Below are positions 50,549-59,291 of a stretch of 64,000 nt of DNA, piece after piece. Location: the NCBI RefSeq assembly GCF_003402975.1, contig NZ_QURB01000002.1:1-64000 (forward strand). Reading direction: 5' to 3'. The translations under genes and the position numbers were made by a program. The notes beneath the pieces were generated by a model. That model worked only from the letters and a program-made list of their open reading frames with translations, had not been told where the DNA came from and ran no database searches. Position 1 is the first letter of the stretch, and every line of letters starts with the position of its first letter. This DNA comes from Brumimicrobium aurantiacum (lineage in GTDB: Bacteria > Bacteroidota > Bacteroidia > Flavobacteriales_D > Crocinitomicaceae).

Positions 50549-51711
50549 GTGCTTCGTCAAATAAGATATCTGTTTATGTATCGAGAGGTAATTGTTTAAG
50601 CCCTATGGGTATTGATGTTACTGAAAATATGAACGGTTTAATACAAGGAGAAATTGGAATTTCAAAAATCGTTGATCAAAAGCTGCAAGAGGATTCTTTT
50701 TATGGTGCAATTGTAGATAAAAATAGACTCCATACTTCATTTCAAGAACTCAATTACGTAGGAGAGTATAGTGATCTTGAAAAAATGATGCTCATCACAG
50801 TAGATAAAATAAAATCAGAATTTAAAGTACTTTTTAAAGATGATTGTGGACTCATTATTTCGACCACAAAAGGCAATATAGATGAATTATCATCAGAAGT
50901 TGATGAAGAAAATTATGCATTATATGGTTTAGCCAACAAGATAAAAAATACAATAGGTATAGCAACAGAACCTATTGTATTGTCAAACGCTTGTGTTTCT
51001 GGGGTTATGGCTATATCGGTTGCTAAAAGATTAATTCAATCTGGGAGCTACAAACATTTCGTAATTATTGGAGCTGATGTGTTTTCTAAATTTGTGTTTA
51101 GTGGTTTTCAATCATTTCAAGCGATAAGTAATCAACCTTGTAAGCCCTACGATAAGAGTAGAGATGGAATAACATTAGGAGAGGCAGCTGCAGCAATTTT
51201 TGTTACAAAAAATAAAAGTTTGATCGATAACCAACCTTTTTATGAGCTGATCGGTGATAGTTCAATAAATGATGCTAATCACATTTCTGGTCCGTCTAGA
51301 ACAGGTGAAGGGTTGTTTAAAAGTATCTCAAATGCTATTAAGGAAGCGGAGACGGATAAAATTGATATGATATCTTCCCATGGTACAGCTACCAATTATA
51401 ATGACGAAATGGAAGCTCAAGCTTTCAATAGGGCATCACTCCAAGATGTTCCGTTATTCAGTTTGAAATCTTGTTTTGGACATACATTAGGAGCCGCTGG
51501 ATTATTAGAGACTGTGATTGCTTTAAATTTTTCAACACGCAATATGATTCCTCCATCGATAGGGTATGAAGAACACGGTGTTACATTGCCGTTGAACGTT
51601 TCAAAATCCTTTCAACAAAAGGAAATAAATGTGATTTTAAAAACAGCATCTGGCTTTGGAGGAAGTAATACAGCCGTTTTATTTAGAAAAGGAAAATCGA
51701 ATGAAAAATAA
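50545..51711 (+). CDS. Beta-ketoacyl-ACP synthase (KAS II type)
   Basis: The 388-residue product has the active-site Cys in VLSNACVSGVMAI (near 150), His in SSHGTATNYND (near 279) and His in FGHTLGAAG (near 313): a Cys-His-His set, so it is active. It extends acyl chains by two carbons. It is followed by a half-length ketosynthase-like gene, possibly its chain-length partner, and by an ACP. It overlaps that next gene by 11 bases. Confidence 0.85.
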   Translation: MSASSNKISVYVSRGNCLSPMGIDVTENMNGLIQGEIGISKIVDQKLQEDSFYGAIVDKNRLHTSFQELNYVGEYSDLEKMMLITVDKIKSEFKVLFKDDCGLIISTTKGNIDELSSEVDEENYALYGLANKIKNTIGIATEPIVLSNACVSGVMAISVAKRLIQSGSYKHFVIIGADVFSKFVFSGFQSFQAISNQPCKPYDKSRDGITLGEAAAAIFVTKNKSLIDNQPFYELIGDSSINDANHISGPSRTGEGLFKSISNAIKEAETDKIDMISSHGTATNYNDEMEAQAFNRASLQDVPLFSLKSCFGHTLGAAGLLETVIALNFSTRNMIPPSIGYEEHGVTLPLNVSKSFQQKEINVILKTASGFGGSNTAVLFRKGKSNEK

Positions 51712-52303
51712 CATTATTCATTATTGTAATATAAAAGATGGTTCAGTCTCTGTAAATGGAAAATCACTTTATGTAAATACCGTAGAGAAAGATTTTTTGT
51801 CGTTTATCAAAACCGTTTATAAGCAATTTGATTTAGCATATCCAAAGTTTTATAAAATGGATCCTTTGTGTAAGTTATCTATAGTAGCAGCCAGTATTTT
51901 GTTAGAAAATACAGGTTCAGAAATAGATCCAAATATGGCTTTGGTATTGTCCAATAAATCTTCATGTATCGATATAGATAGAAAGCATCAAGAAACAATT
52001 TCTCAAGAAGCGGATAGTTACGCCAGTCCAGCAAATTTCGTTTATACACTACCTAATATAGCGCTTGGTGAAATAAGCATAAAATATAAGCTTCAAAGTG
52101 AGAATTCTTTTTTTATCTTTGAGTACTTTAACCCAAAGTTTTTAATCGATTATACCAATAGTTTGATTGATTTAGGTAAATCAAATCGTGTTTTGTCAGG
52201 ATGGGTCGAAGTAAATGAGAATAATTACAACGCCTTCTTGTTTATAGTGGAAAAATCAGATGGTATTGAATTAACACAAAAGAATCTAATAAAATTGAAA
52301 TAA
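51701..52303 (+). CDS. Half-length ketosynthase-like protein without active Cys
   Basis: The start is placed at 51701 (ATG 11 bases before the upstream stop). The 200-residue product corresponds to the N-terminal half of a ketosynthase (KMDPLCKLSIVAASILLENTG, SPANFVYTLPNIALGEISIKY), but the expected Cys region is replaced by SFFIFEYFNP and the whole C-terminal half is absent. It is intact from start to stop, so it looks like a true short partner rather than decay. It may act as a partner of the preceding ketosynthase. Function is inferred. Confidence 0.6.
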   Translation: MKNNIIHYCNIKDGSVSVNGKSLYVNTVEKDFLSFIKTVYKQFDLAYPKFYKMDPLCKLSIVAASILLENTGSEIDPNMALVLSNKSSCIDIDRKHQETISQEADSYASPANFVYTLPNIALGEISIKYKLQSENSFFIFEYFNPKFLIDYTNSLIDLGKSNRVLSGWVEVNENNYNAFLFIVEKSDGIELTQKNLIKLK

Positions 52304-52311
52304 ATAATAAA

Positions 52312-52569
52312 ATGGAAGATTTAAAGAAGGAATTGAAATTGAAAATTATCGAGGCCCTAAACCTTGAAGATATGTCAGTAGAAGATATTAGTGATGATGA
52401 AATGCTTTTTGAAGAAGGTCTAGGTCTTGATTCAATTGATGCATTAGAGTTGATAATCATCCTTGATAAAGATTACGGAATTAAATTAACGGATTCAAAA
52501 GACGGGAAAAAGATATTTAGGTCAATTGAAACGATGGCCACTTATATTGCTGAACACAGAAGTAAATAA
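52312..52569 (+). CDS. Acyl carrier protein
   Basis: The 85-residue product has the ACP motif LGLDSIDALELI (Ser near 41, the phosphopantetheine attachment), between acidic helices, and the final helix TMATYIAEH. It carries the growing polyene chain; the transferase at 43021 would charge it. It lies 8 bases after the short ketosynthase-like gene and 5 before the next ketosynthase. Confidence 0.9.
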   Translation: MEDLKKELKLKIIEALNLEDMSVEDISDDEMLFEEGLGLDSIDALELIIILDKDYGIKLTDSKDGKKIFRSIETMATYIAEHRSK

Positions 52570-52574
52570 GTAGA

Positions 52575-53768
52575 ATGGATAGAGGTGTTGCCATATCTGG
52601 AATGGGGATTGTTTCTGCAATTGGAATGAATGCCAAAGAAAATTTTGAAGCCCTTAAAAAAGGCCAACATGGAATTTCAGAAGTTGAACTTGTCGATACA
52701 ATTTTAAAGGAAAATATTCTTGTTGGAGAAATAAAGAAGTCAAATCAAGAATTAGAGCAAATTTTAAAACTACCAACTCCAAATAGTTTTTCGCGTTCTT
52801 CTATGTTGGGAATGATAGCCATTAAAGAGGCCTTTCGCGACGCTGAGATTCAAGTAAAAGACAATACATCAATGGCTTTCGTAAATTCAACGACTGTTGG
52901 AGGTATGGATATGGTAGAAAAGTTCTATGATAGTTTTTTAACTGACAAAAAAAATCAACATTATATCAGTGTCAATGATGCGGGAAGTAATACTCATTTA
53001 ATGGCTGATTACTTTAATATTAAAGGATTTGTAACTACAATAAGTACTGCGTGTTCTTCTGCAGCTAATGCAATTATGTTAGGAGCAAGATTGATTAAAA
53101 GCGGTAGAGCAGAAAAGGTGGTTGTTGGCGGAATGGATGGACTTTGTAAGTTTACGCTAAATGGCTTTAATACACTTATGTTGCAATCAAATGGTTTCAA
53201 TAAGCCTTTTGATGATGAAAGAGTTGGTTTAAACTTGGGAGAAGGCGCCGCCTATTTAATATTAGAATCTCAATCATCACTTCAAAAACGAGATAAAACG
53301 CCGTTGGCTTATTTAACAGGGTATGCCAATGCGAATGATGCATATCATCAAACAGCGTCTTCTGAACAAGGTGAAGGAGCATTTTTAGCGATGAAAAAAG
53401 CATTTGAGGTAGCAGGAATTCAACCAGAACAGGTTGATTATATCAATGCGCATGGAACAGCCACTCCAAATAATGACCTTTCTGAAGGTCGTGCCTTATT
53501 GAATTTCTTTGAAAACAAGATACCTGATTTTAGTTCAACAAAACCTTTTACTGGACATACTTTAGCTGCAGCAGCATCTATTGAAGCTGTATTCAGTATT
53601 TTAGCACTGCGAGAAAATATAATTTATCCTAATTTGAATTTTAAAACTAAAATGAAAGAATTTGATTTAACCCCTCAAATTGAAATTAAAAAGAAAGAAG
53701 TGAATACCGTACTTTCGAATTCCTTTGGGTTTGGTGGAAATTGTTCTAGTTTAATTTTCGAGAAATAA
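52575..53768 (+). CDS. Beta-ketoacyl-ACP synthase (ApeO-like)
   Basis: The 397-residue product has Cys in TISTACSSAANAI (near 160), His in NAHGTATPNND (near 293) and His in FTGHTLAAAAS (near 328), so it is an active ketosynthase. With the degenerate gene just downstream (53797) it forms a ketosynthase / chain-length factor pair, as described for aryl polyene clusters (ApeO with ApeC). Its position next to the ACP supports polyene chain extension. Confidence 0.85.
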   Translation: MDRGVAISGMGIVSAIGMNAKENFEALKKGQHGISEVELVDTILKENILVGEIKKSNQELEQILKLPTPNSFSRSSMLGMIAIKEAFRDAEIQVKDNTSMAFVNSTTVGGMDMVEKFYDSFLTDKKNQHYISVNDAGSNTHLMADYFNIKGFVTTISTACSSAANAIMLGARLIKSGRAEKVVVGGMDGLCKFTLNGFNTLMLQSNGFNKPFDDERVGLNLGEGAAYLILESQSSLQKRDKTPLAYLTGYANANDAYHQTASSEQGEGAFLAMKKAFEVAGIQPEQVDYINAHGTATPNNDLSEGRALLNFFENKIPDFSSTKPFTGHTLAAAASIEAVFSILALRENIIYPNLNFKTKMKEFDLTPQIEIKKKEVNTVLSNSFGFGGNCSSLIFEK

Positions 53769-53796
53769 TTTAGTTAATCATTATAATTGCATCAAC

Positions 53797-54864
53797 ATGA
53801 ATAGTTGTTTTATTAATGGAATAGGTTGTGTTTCGGCACAAAATACCTTTGAAAATACATTTTTTGAAGATGCTATTGACATCTCTAATTTGAACATTGT
53901 AAAAGCAATTAAACCCAATTACAAATCTTTTATTCCACCGGCATCAATTCGAAGAATGAGTGCGGGAGTAAAAAATAGTATTGTAGCCTCTTCAGTAGCT
54001 ATAAAAGAAGCTTCTGCTGATCAATTAGATGGAATTATTGTTGGAACAGGATTGGGGTGTATTCAAGATTCTGAAAACTTCTTAAATAAGATGATTGGAT
54101 ACAATGAGGAGTATTTAACCCCAACCGCTTTTATTCAATCGACTCATAATACTGTGAGTGGACAAATTGCTTTAAAGTTAAAATGTAAGGCCTATAACTT
54201 TACTTATGTTAATACTGGAGGTTCCTTTCAATCTGCATTGATTGATGGATTATTAATGTTTGAAGGGGAAGAAGCAAACAATATTTTAATTGGTGGAGTA
54301 GATGAACATGCAGAATACACCAATAAATTGTATCAGGCAATTGGATATTACAGACAAGATGAGGAGGGGAAAAAAAATATTCTTAAACAAAGAAAATCAG
54401 GTGTTATTCCTGGTGAAGGAGCGTCTTATTTTGTTTTAGGAAATGAACAATCAGATTCCACCTATGCTAAAATATTAGATGTTCAGTTGGTAAATAAGCT
54501 TGATCAAATAGATTTACCTTCTTTTATTTTAGATTTCTTATCCAAAAATGAATTGAAGTTAGATGAAATTGATGTGGTCATCTTAGGTAATAATGGAGAT
54601 GATGAATTTGATACATATTATGATGAAGCATCATCTATTTTTGAATCTTCAACTCTACTGTATTACAAACATTTATTCGGTGAGTTTTTAACTTCATCTT
54701 CTGTGGCTACCTATATCGCTGCTAAGATACTTAGAGAACAAGTTATCCCTGAACATTTATTAGGAGAGCAAAAAGTGCGTAAATCTGATAAAATTGGAAA
54801 CATTCTTATCTACAATCAATATAGAGGGAAGGACCATAGTTTAATTTTAATGGAAGATGTCTAA
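53797..54864 (+). CDS. Chain-length-factor-like ketosynthase homologue without catalytic triad
   Basis: The 355-residue product is a full-length ketosynthase fold, but the Cys site reads TYVNTGGSFQSAL (Gly in place of Cys near 141), the HGT motif reads LGNNGDD, and the second His motif reads FGEFLTSSS. So it cannot condense by itself and is likely the partner (CLF) of the active ketosynthase encoded just upstream. It overlaps the deacetylase gene by eight bases. Confidence 0.75.
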   Translation: MNSCFINGIGCVSAQNTFENTFFEDAIDISNLNIVKAIKPNYKSFIPPASIRRMSAGVKNSIVASSVAIKEASADQLDGIIVGTGLGCIQDSENFLNKMIGYNEEYLTPTAFIQSTHNTVSGQIALKLKCKAYNFTYVNTGGSFQSALIDGLLMFEGEEANNILIGGVDEHAEYTNKLYQAIGYYRQDEEGKKNILKQRKSGVIPGEGASYFVLGNEQSDSTYAKILDVQLVNKLDQIDLPSFILDFLSKNELKLDEIDVVILGNNGDDEFDTYYDEASSIFESSTLLYYKHLFGEFLTSSSVATYIAAKILREQVIPEHLLGEQKVRKSDKIGNILIYNQYRGKDHSLILMEDV

Positions 54865-55624
54865 ACATCAAATTGGATATACTATTTTTGGTGTTTTCAC
54901 ACTATTTTATGTTTATGGATACATCGTGAATGGATGGTCTGTCATATATTATGTTAGCTTTTTTGTACTGTGGTTTGTAATGGTGTTGTATGGTTCGTTT
55001 TTCATCCGTTCCAATTATCATTTAAAGGCTATTTCAAGTGTGAAAACAGATGAAAGAGTTGTTTCAATAACCTTTGATGATGGACCAACAGTTCATACAA
55101 ACGCTGTTTTAGATATACTTAAAAAAGGAGGGCATAAAGCAAGCTTCTTTTGTATTGGTCAAAGAATACAGGAAAATCCTTTAATGGCAGAAAGAATTGT
55201 TAAAGAGGGCCATTCTATAGAAAACCATACTTATTCTCATTCTAAACATATAAGTTTTGCAAGCACGAAAAAATTGATTGAAGAGATTGAAAAAACAGAT
55301 GAAATAATAAAAAGACAAACTGGTGTTAAACCTCAATTTTTTCGACCACCGTATGGAGTAACAAATCCCAATTTTATGCGTACGATTAGGCAATCTAAAC
55401 ATGTGGTTATTGGTTGGAATATTAGGTCTTTAGACACTGTTATAGAAAGTGAAGATAAAATATTAAAGCGTATTACTAAATTGGTTAAAAATGGAAGTAT
55501 AATCTTGCTTCATGATACTTCTGAAAAATCTATTATTGTTTTGGAGCGTTTATTGCAATACCTTAACGACAACAATTATCGCAGTGTTACAGTGGATGAA
55601 TTATTAAAATTAAGAAAGAAATGA
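54857..55624 (+). CDS. Polysaccharide deacetylase (NodB-type) with N-terminal membrane segments
   Basis: The 255-residue product has two hydrophobic segments (about 7-27 and 32-52) and then the NodB domain: ITFDDGPT (Asp-Asp, about 72-79), HTYSHSKH (metal His pair, about 124-131), FFRPPYG and ILLHDTSE. It removes acyl groups from sugars or a similar substrate near the membrane. It is coupled to its neighbours by eight- and four-base overlaps. Its substrate in this cluster is unknown. Confidence 0.82.
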   Translation: MSKHQIGYTIFGVFTLFYVYGYIVNGWSVIYYVSFFVLWFVMVLYGSFFIRSNYHLKAISSVKTDERVVSITFDDGPTVHTNAVLDILKKGGHKASFFCIGQRIQENPLMAERIVKEGHSIENHTYSHSKHISFASTKKLIEEIEKTDEIIKRQTGVKPQFFRPPYGVTNPNFMRTIRQSKHVVIGWNIRSLDTVIESEDKILKRITKLVKNGSIILLHDTSEKSIIVLERLLQYLNDNNYRSVTVDELLKLRKK

Positions 55625-56241
55625 AACCAGTATTGCTCTTATTTATTTTTATTAGCCTCAATATTTATGCTCAAGAAGTTCCATTAACAGAAACTGAATT
55701 AAAAGCGTTTACAACACGTATTGAAACGGAAACGAAAAAATTAACTTCCCTTACCACTGACTTTGAGCAACAAAAACATTTGGCTTTTCTATCTAATGAT
55801 ATACAATCTTATGGTAAAATGTTTTTAAGGGCTGATGGTGCTTTGAAATGGTCTTATACAGAACCGAATAAATACAGTGTGATATTTAAGAATAATGCCA
55901 TTTATATTAATGATAATGGTAAAAAAAGCACTGTTAGTGGAGATCAAGATATGTTTAAAAAGATAAACCATCTTATTGCTGGAAGTGTAAGTGGTAAATT
56001 ATTTAATGACAATGATTTTTCTATTCGTTATTTCAAAGTGGATAATGAAATCAAAGTGAAATTGATTCCAGATAATAAAACCTTAAAAAAATATCTAACA
56101 GAAGTACATCTCTATTTTCCACAAAATGAAGCCCTTGTTTCAAAAGTGAAGTTGATTGAACCTTCAGGAGATTATACCTTGATTTTATTTAAAAATAAAA
56201 AGCTAAATGTTAAAATTGATCCAAATATTTTTAAGCATTAG
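55621..56241 (+). CDS. LolA-like periplasmic carrier protein
   Basis: The 206-residue product has a signal peptide (about 1-18) and the LolA pattern: LTSLTTDFEQQKHLAFLSNDIQSYGKMFLRADGALKWSY (about 40-80) and VHLYFPQNEALVSKVKLIEPSGDYT near the end. LolA carries lipoproteins through the periplasm; in pigment clusters such proteins may carry the lipid-like product. It overlaps the downstream lipoprotein gene by 35 bases. Confidence 0.8.
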   Translation: MKPVLLLFIFISLNIYAQEVPLTETELKAFTTRIETETKKLTSLTTDFEQQKHLAFLSNDIQSYGKMFLRADGALKWSYTEPNKYSVIFKNNAIYINDNGKKSTVSGDQDMFKKINHLIAGSVSGKLFNDNDFSIRYFKVDNEIKVKLIPDNKTLKKYLTEVHLYFPQNEALVSKVKLIEPSGDYTLILFKNKKLNVKIDPNIFKH

Positions 56242-56818
56242 TTTATTGATTTTAACCTCCTGCACTCATTATAAGCCAATAGGAGAGAAGGTTGCCAACG
56301 AAAAATCAATTTATTCCTCTCCTTATTTTAATGAGATTGATGGTGAGTTTTTGTTTGATGCTAAAATGCAAGTTTTCGGGAATGATTTGAACGGAATTTT
56401 AGTGATTAAAACAATAGATGAAAACAAGAAAAGATTAGCGCTCATATCTGATTTTGGAAATACCTTACTCGATTTTGAGTTTGTTAACGATGAGGTCAAT
56501 GTGATTTATATTATGGATGATCTAAATAAAAAACTAGTCATCCAAATGCTTGAAAATTACTTTCAACTTATAATACATCCTTCTTTTACCATAAAAAAAA
56601 CATACCTTGCTGAAGAAGGAAAAACTTATATTTCTAAATTACAAGGAAAGCGCATATTTTTGTATGTGAATAAGGAAGATCAGTTGGTGTATTTAAAGCA
56701 GTCTTCTATTTTTAGAGATAAAGTTGGAGTCTATTTTTATGCAAAATCAACCCAAATAGAGACGATACAATTTGAATCATTTGAACTGCCTATCAAAATA
56801 AATCTTATCAAACGTTAA
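56207..56818 (+). CDS. Lipoprotein of the pigment cluster (LolB-like role possible)
   Basis: The 203-residue product has a signal with lipobox LTSC (Cys near 18) and a beta-rich body (DGEFLFDAKMQVFGNDLNGILVI, LLDFEFVNDEVNVIYIMD) resembling LolB-type half-barrels. It overlaps the LolA-like gene by 35 bases, giving a carrier/receptor pair. It likely sits on the outer membrane and receives cargo from the LolA-like protein; inference from the pairing. Confidence 0.6.
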   Translation: MLKLIQIFLSISLLILTSCTHYKPIGEKVANEKSIYSSPYFNEIDGEFLFDAKMQVFGNDLNGILVIKTIDENKKRLALISDFGNTLLDFEFVNDEVNVIYIMDDLNKKLVIQMLENYFQLIIHPSFTIKKTYLAEEGKTYISKLQGKRIFLYVNKEDQLVYLKQSSIFRDKVGVYFYAKSTQIETIQFESFELPIKINLIKR

Positions 56819-56866
56819 TCACTTTCAATGTTCGCTAATTATGTCTAAATGAATGCATTTTAATGC

Positions 56867-56874
56867 TATATTTG
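56867..56874 (+). promoter_or_regulatory. Candidate -7 box of the methyltransferase gene
   Basis: TATATTTG, 39 bases before the ATG at 56914, without a clear TTG at the right distance. Confidence 0.4.
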
Positions 56875-56913
56875 TATAGAAACCTTGCATTATCAATATT
56901 CTACAAATAGAAA

Positions 56914-57996
56914 ATGACAAAACCTATCGAACGTACTACGCTTTTTAATACAGATAATAAAAAAGCAATTGAAGCTCTAAATCTCGCACATTTAATTTCT
57001 TTTGCACCATATGTTTGGGAAGCCTCTAGCTTATTGAAGGAAAAACAAATTTTAGATATTATCGAAAACTCTGATGGCTCTACAATTGAAGAAATCGTTT
57101 CTTTAGTTGATATTTCTCATTATGGAGTGCGTATACTTTTAGAAGCAGGACTTGGAATAGGTTTAGTCTATTTGGATGACGGTAAATACTGCCTAACCAA
57201 AGCGGGATATTTCTTTTTAAATGACAAAACTGTGGTAACAAACTTCAATTTTATGAAAGATGTTTGTTATGAAGGTGCAAATTCTTTAAAAGATAGTATT
57301 GAAAATTCAAATCCTGAAGGATTAAAAGTTTTTGGAGAATGGGAACACATTTACGAAGGACTACCGGTTTTGCCTCCTAAAGCGAAGAAAAGCTGGTTTG
57401 AATTTGATCACTATTATTCTGACATTACCTTTGATGAACTTTTGCCAATTGTCTTTAATCACCAACCAAAAAAAGTTATGGATATTGGTGCAAACACTGG
57501 GAAATGGACTTTGAAGTGTTTGGAATACGATGAGAATGTTGAAGTAGGCTTGGTTGATTTAGGCGTACAATTAAATGTTGCGAAACAAAATATTGATAAA
57601 TCAAATTTTGGAGATAGAGTTTCTTATCATGAGATGGATATTCGCTTATCTGAAAGTAAATTACCGGAAGGTTGTGATATTATTTGGATGAGTCAATTCT
57701 TAGATTGTTTCTCTGACGAACAAATTGTTTCCATTCTTAAGAAATGCCATGAGGTGGCTGATGAAAATACAACTGTATTTATTAATGAAACATTTTGGGA
57801 TTTACAAGATTTCGAAATTTCTGCTTTTGCCTTACAAATGACATCATTATACTTTACAACAATGGCGAATGGGTGTAGTCAAATGTATGACAGTAAGGTA
57901 TTTTTTGAATTAATTGATCAAGCAGGATTCAAAGTAGTTGAACAATACAACATGAAAGGTATTGCACATACATTGATAGGATTAAAAAAGAAATAA
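56914..57996 (+). CDS. SAM-dependent methyltransferase with N-terminal winged helix
   Basis: The 360-residue product has a helical/winged dimerisation region (about 15-110, with HYGVRILLEAGLGIGLVYLDDGKYCLT) and a Rossmann domain with MDIGANTGKWTL (about 189-200) and SFGDRVSYHEMDIR. This is the plan of O- and C-methyltransferases such as those acting on aromatic pigments. In flexirubin, a ring methyl on the aryl part is the likely product. Its stop lies five bases before the convergent ligase gene. Confidence 0.8.
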   Translation: MTKPIERTTLFNTDNKKAIEALNLAHLISFAPYVWEASSLLKEKQILDIIENSDGSTIEEIVSLVDISHYGVRILLEAGLGIGLVYLDDGKYCLTKAGYFFLNDKTVVTNFNFMKDVCYEGANSLKDSIENSNPEGLKVFGEWEHIYEGLPVLPPKAKKSWFEFDHYYSDITFDELLPIVFNHQPKKVMDIGANTGKWTLKCLEYDENVEVGLVDLGVQLNVAKQNIDKSNFGDRVSYHEMDIRLSESKLPEGCDIIWMSQFLDCFSDEQIVSILKKCHEVADENTTVFINETFWDLQDFEISAFALQMTSLYFTTMANGCSQMYDSKVFFELIDQAGFKVVEQYNMKGIAHTLIGLKKK

Positions 57997-58001
57997 AAGC
58001 A

Positions 58002-59291
58002 TTACTTTCTTTTATCAATCACCCATTTTGGTTTTCTTGAATTATTCGATAATACCAATTTGTTTAATTCATCAGAAGCTATTAATTCAATATTTGGAAT
58101 GACCCTAAGTTTTGCTTGGAATTTTTCTTTTAAATTCTGTATTAATTCATTTGAAAATAATTGAGAAACAATCTTTACAGTCACTTCATCTGTTCCAATA
58201 TCATTGGTGTGTAAAATGATGAGATGACTCTCAATTTCCTTAAAAGCATTTAAAATGTCATGTATCGCTGGAGGATATAAAGTGGTCCCTTTAAATTTCA
58301 CCATTTGTTGTGCTCTACCTAAAACAGGACCGACTCTATTGGTGTTTCGACCACATGGACATGACGTGTAGTCAATTTTTACAATATCTCCAGTTTTAAA
58401 TCGAACGAGAGGTAATGCTTTGACCCCGAGTGTGGTAATCGTTAATTCTCCCACTTCTCCAGGTTTAACAGGTTTATTTTCTTCGTCTAACACTTCAGTG
58501 ATGATCAATTCTGGATGAGCATGTCCACCTTGATGAAATTCACATTCAGTGAATGCAGTACTCATTTCTGTAGAGGCATAAGTCGAATACAGTTTAATAT
58601 CCCATTTAGCATTTATTCTTTTAGCTAATTCAGATGGTGAAAAATCTTGATTTCGTAATGGTTCTCCAATGCAAATTGCAGCTTTCACACTACAATTGTT
58701 GATGTCAATATTGTTCTTTTCAGCATAAACTATCATTTTGAGTAAAAATGAAGGAACAGCAATAAGATAGGTGGGTTTATTTAATAGAATGGAATTCCAT
58801 TGTAAAGCGGGTACTCCTGCACCTGTTCTGATTATTCCTGCACCAATTTTTCTAATCCCTAAAAAATAAGCCAGACCAGCCATAAATTGGCGATCCATTG
58901 TTGTCATTAATTGAACTATATCATGTTTTTGAATTCCTGCACAAGAAAATGATTGCGCTTCATTAAAAGCTAGTCGATTAAGGTCTTCTTCAGTTAGTCC
59001 AAAATTTACAGGAGCTCCGGTTGTTCCGGAAGTATTCGAAAAATCAATTATTTCAACTGGGTCTACACAGAAGAAATCCTCATTATTTTCTTGTAGATCA
59101 GTTTTAGTTGTAACAGGAAGTTGAGTTAAATCATCTATTGTTTTTACCGATTGAATATCGATTCCTGCTTTTTTGAAATGATTCTGATAGAAAAGAGAAT
59201 TTGCTTGAACATAGGCCAATTGTATAATTAATTTTTGATTTTGAAAATGCTTTATTTCTTGCGCACTTTGCTTTTCTATTTGAGATATCAT
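58002..59291 (-). CDS. Phenylacetate-CoA ligase-like aryl activating enzyme
   Basis: The 429-residue product is an AMP-forming ligase: P-loop DFSNTSGTTGAPVNF (about 84-98), TYASTEMSTAF (about 237-247) and the RFKTGDIVKIDYTSCPCGR block (about 299-317) with two Cys, as in phenylacetate-CoA ligases. It would activate an aryl acid (such as a coumarate) as CoA or ACP ester to start the aryl polyene. It overlaps the upstream gene by four bases. Confidence 0.82.
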   Translation of the reverse strand: MISQIEKQSAQEIKHFQNQKLIIQLAYVQANSLFYQNHFKKAGIDIQSVKTIDDLTQLPVTTKTDLQENNEDFFCVDPVEIIDFSNTSGTTGAPVNFGLTEEDLNRLAFNEAQSFSCAGIQKHDIVQLMTTMDRQFMAGLAYFLGIRKIGAGIIRTGAGVPALQWNSILLNKPTYLIAVPSFLLKMIVYAEKNNIDINNCSVKAAICIGEPLRNQDFSPSELAKRINAKWDIKLYSTYASTEMSTAFTECEFHQGGHAHPELIITEVLDEENKPVKPGEVGELTITTLGVKALPLVRFKTGDIVKIDYTSCPCGRNTNRVGPVLGRAQQMVKFKGTTLYPPAIHDILNAFKEIESHLIILHTNDIGTDEVTVKIVSQLFSNELIQNLKEKFQAKLRVIPNIELIASDELNKLVLSNNSRKPKWVIDKRK

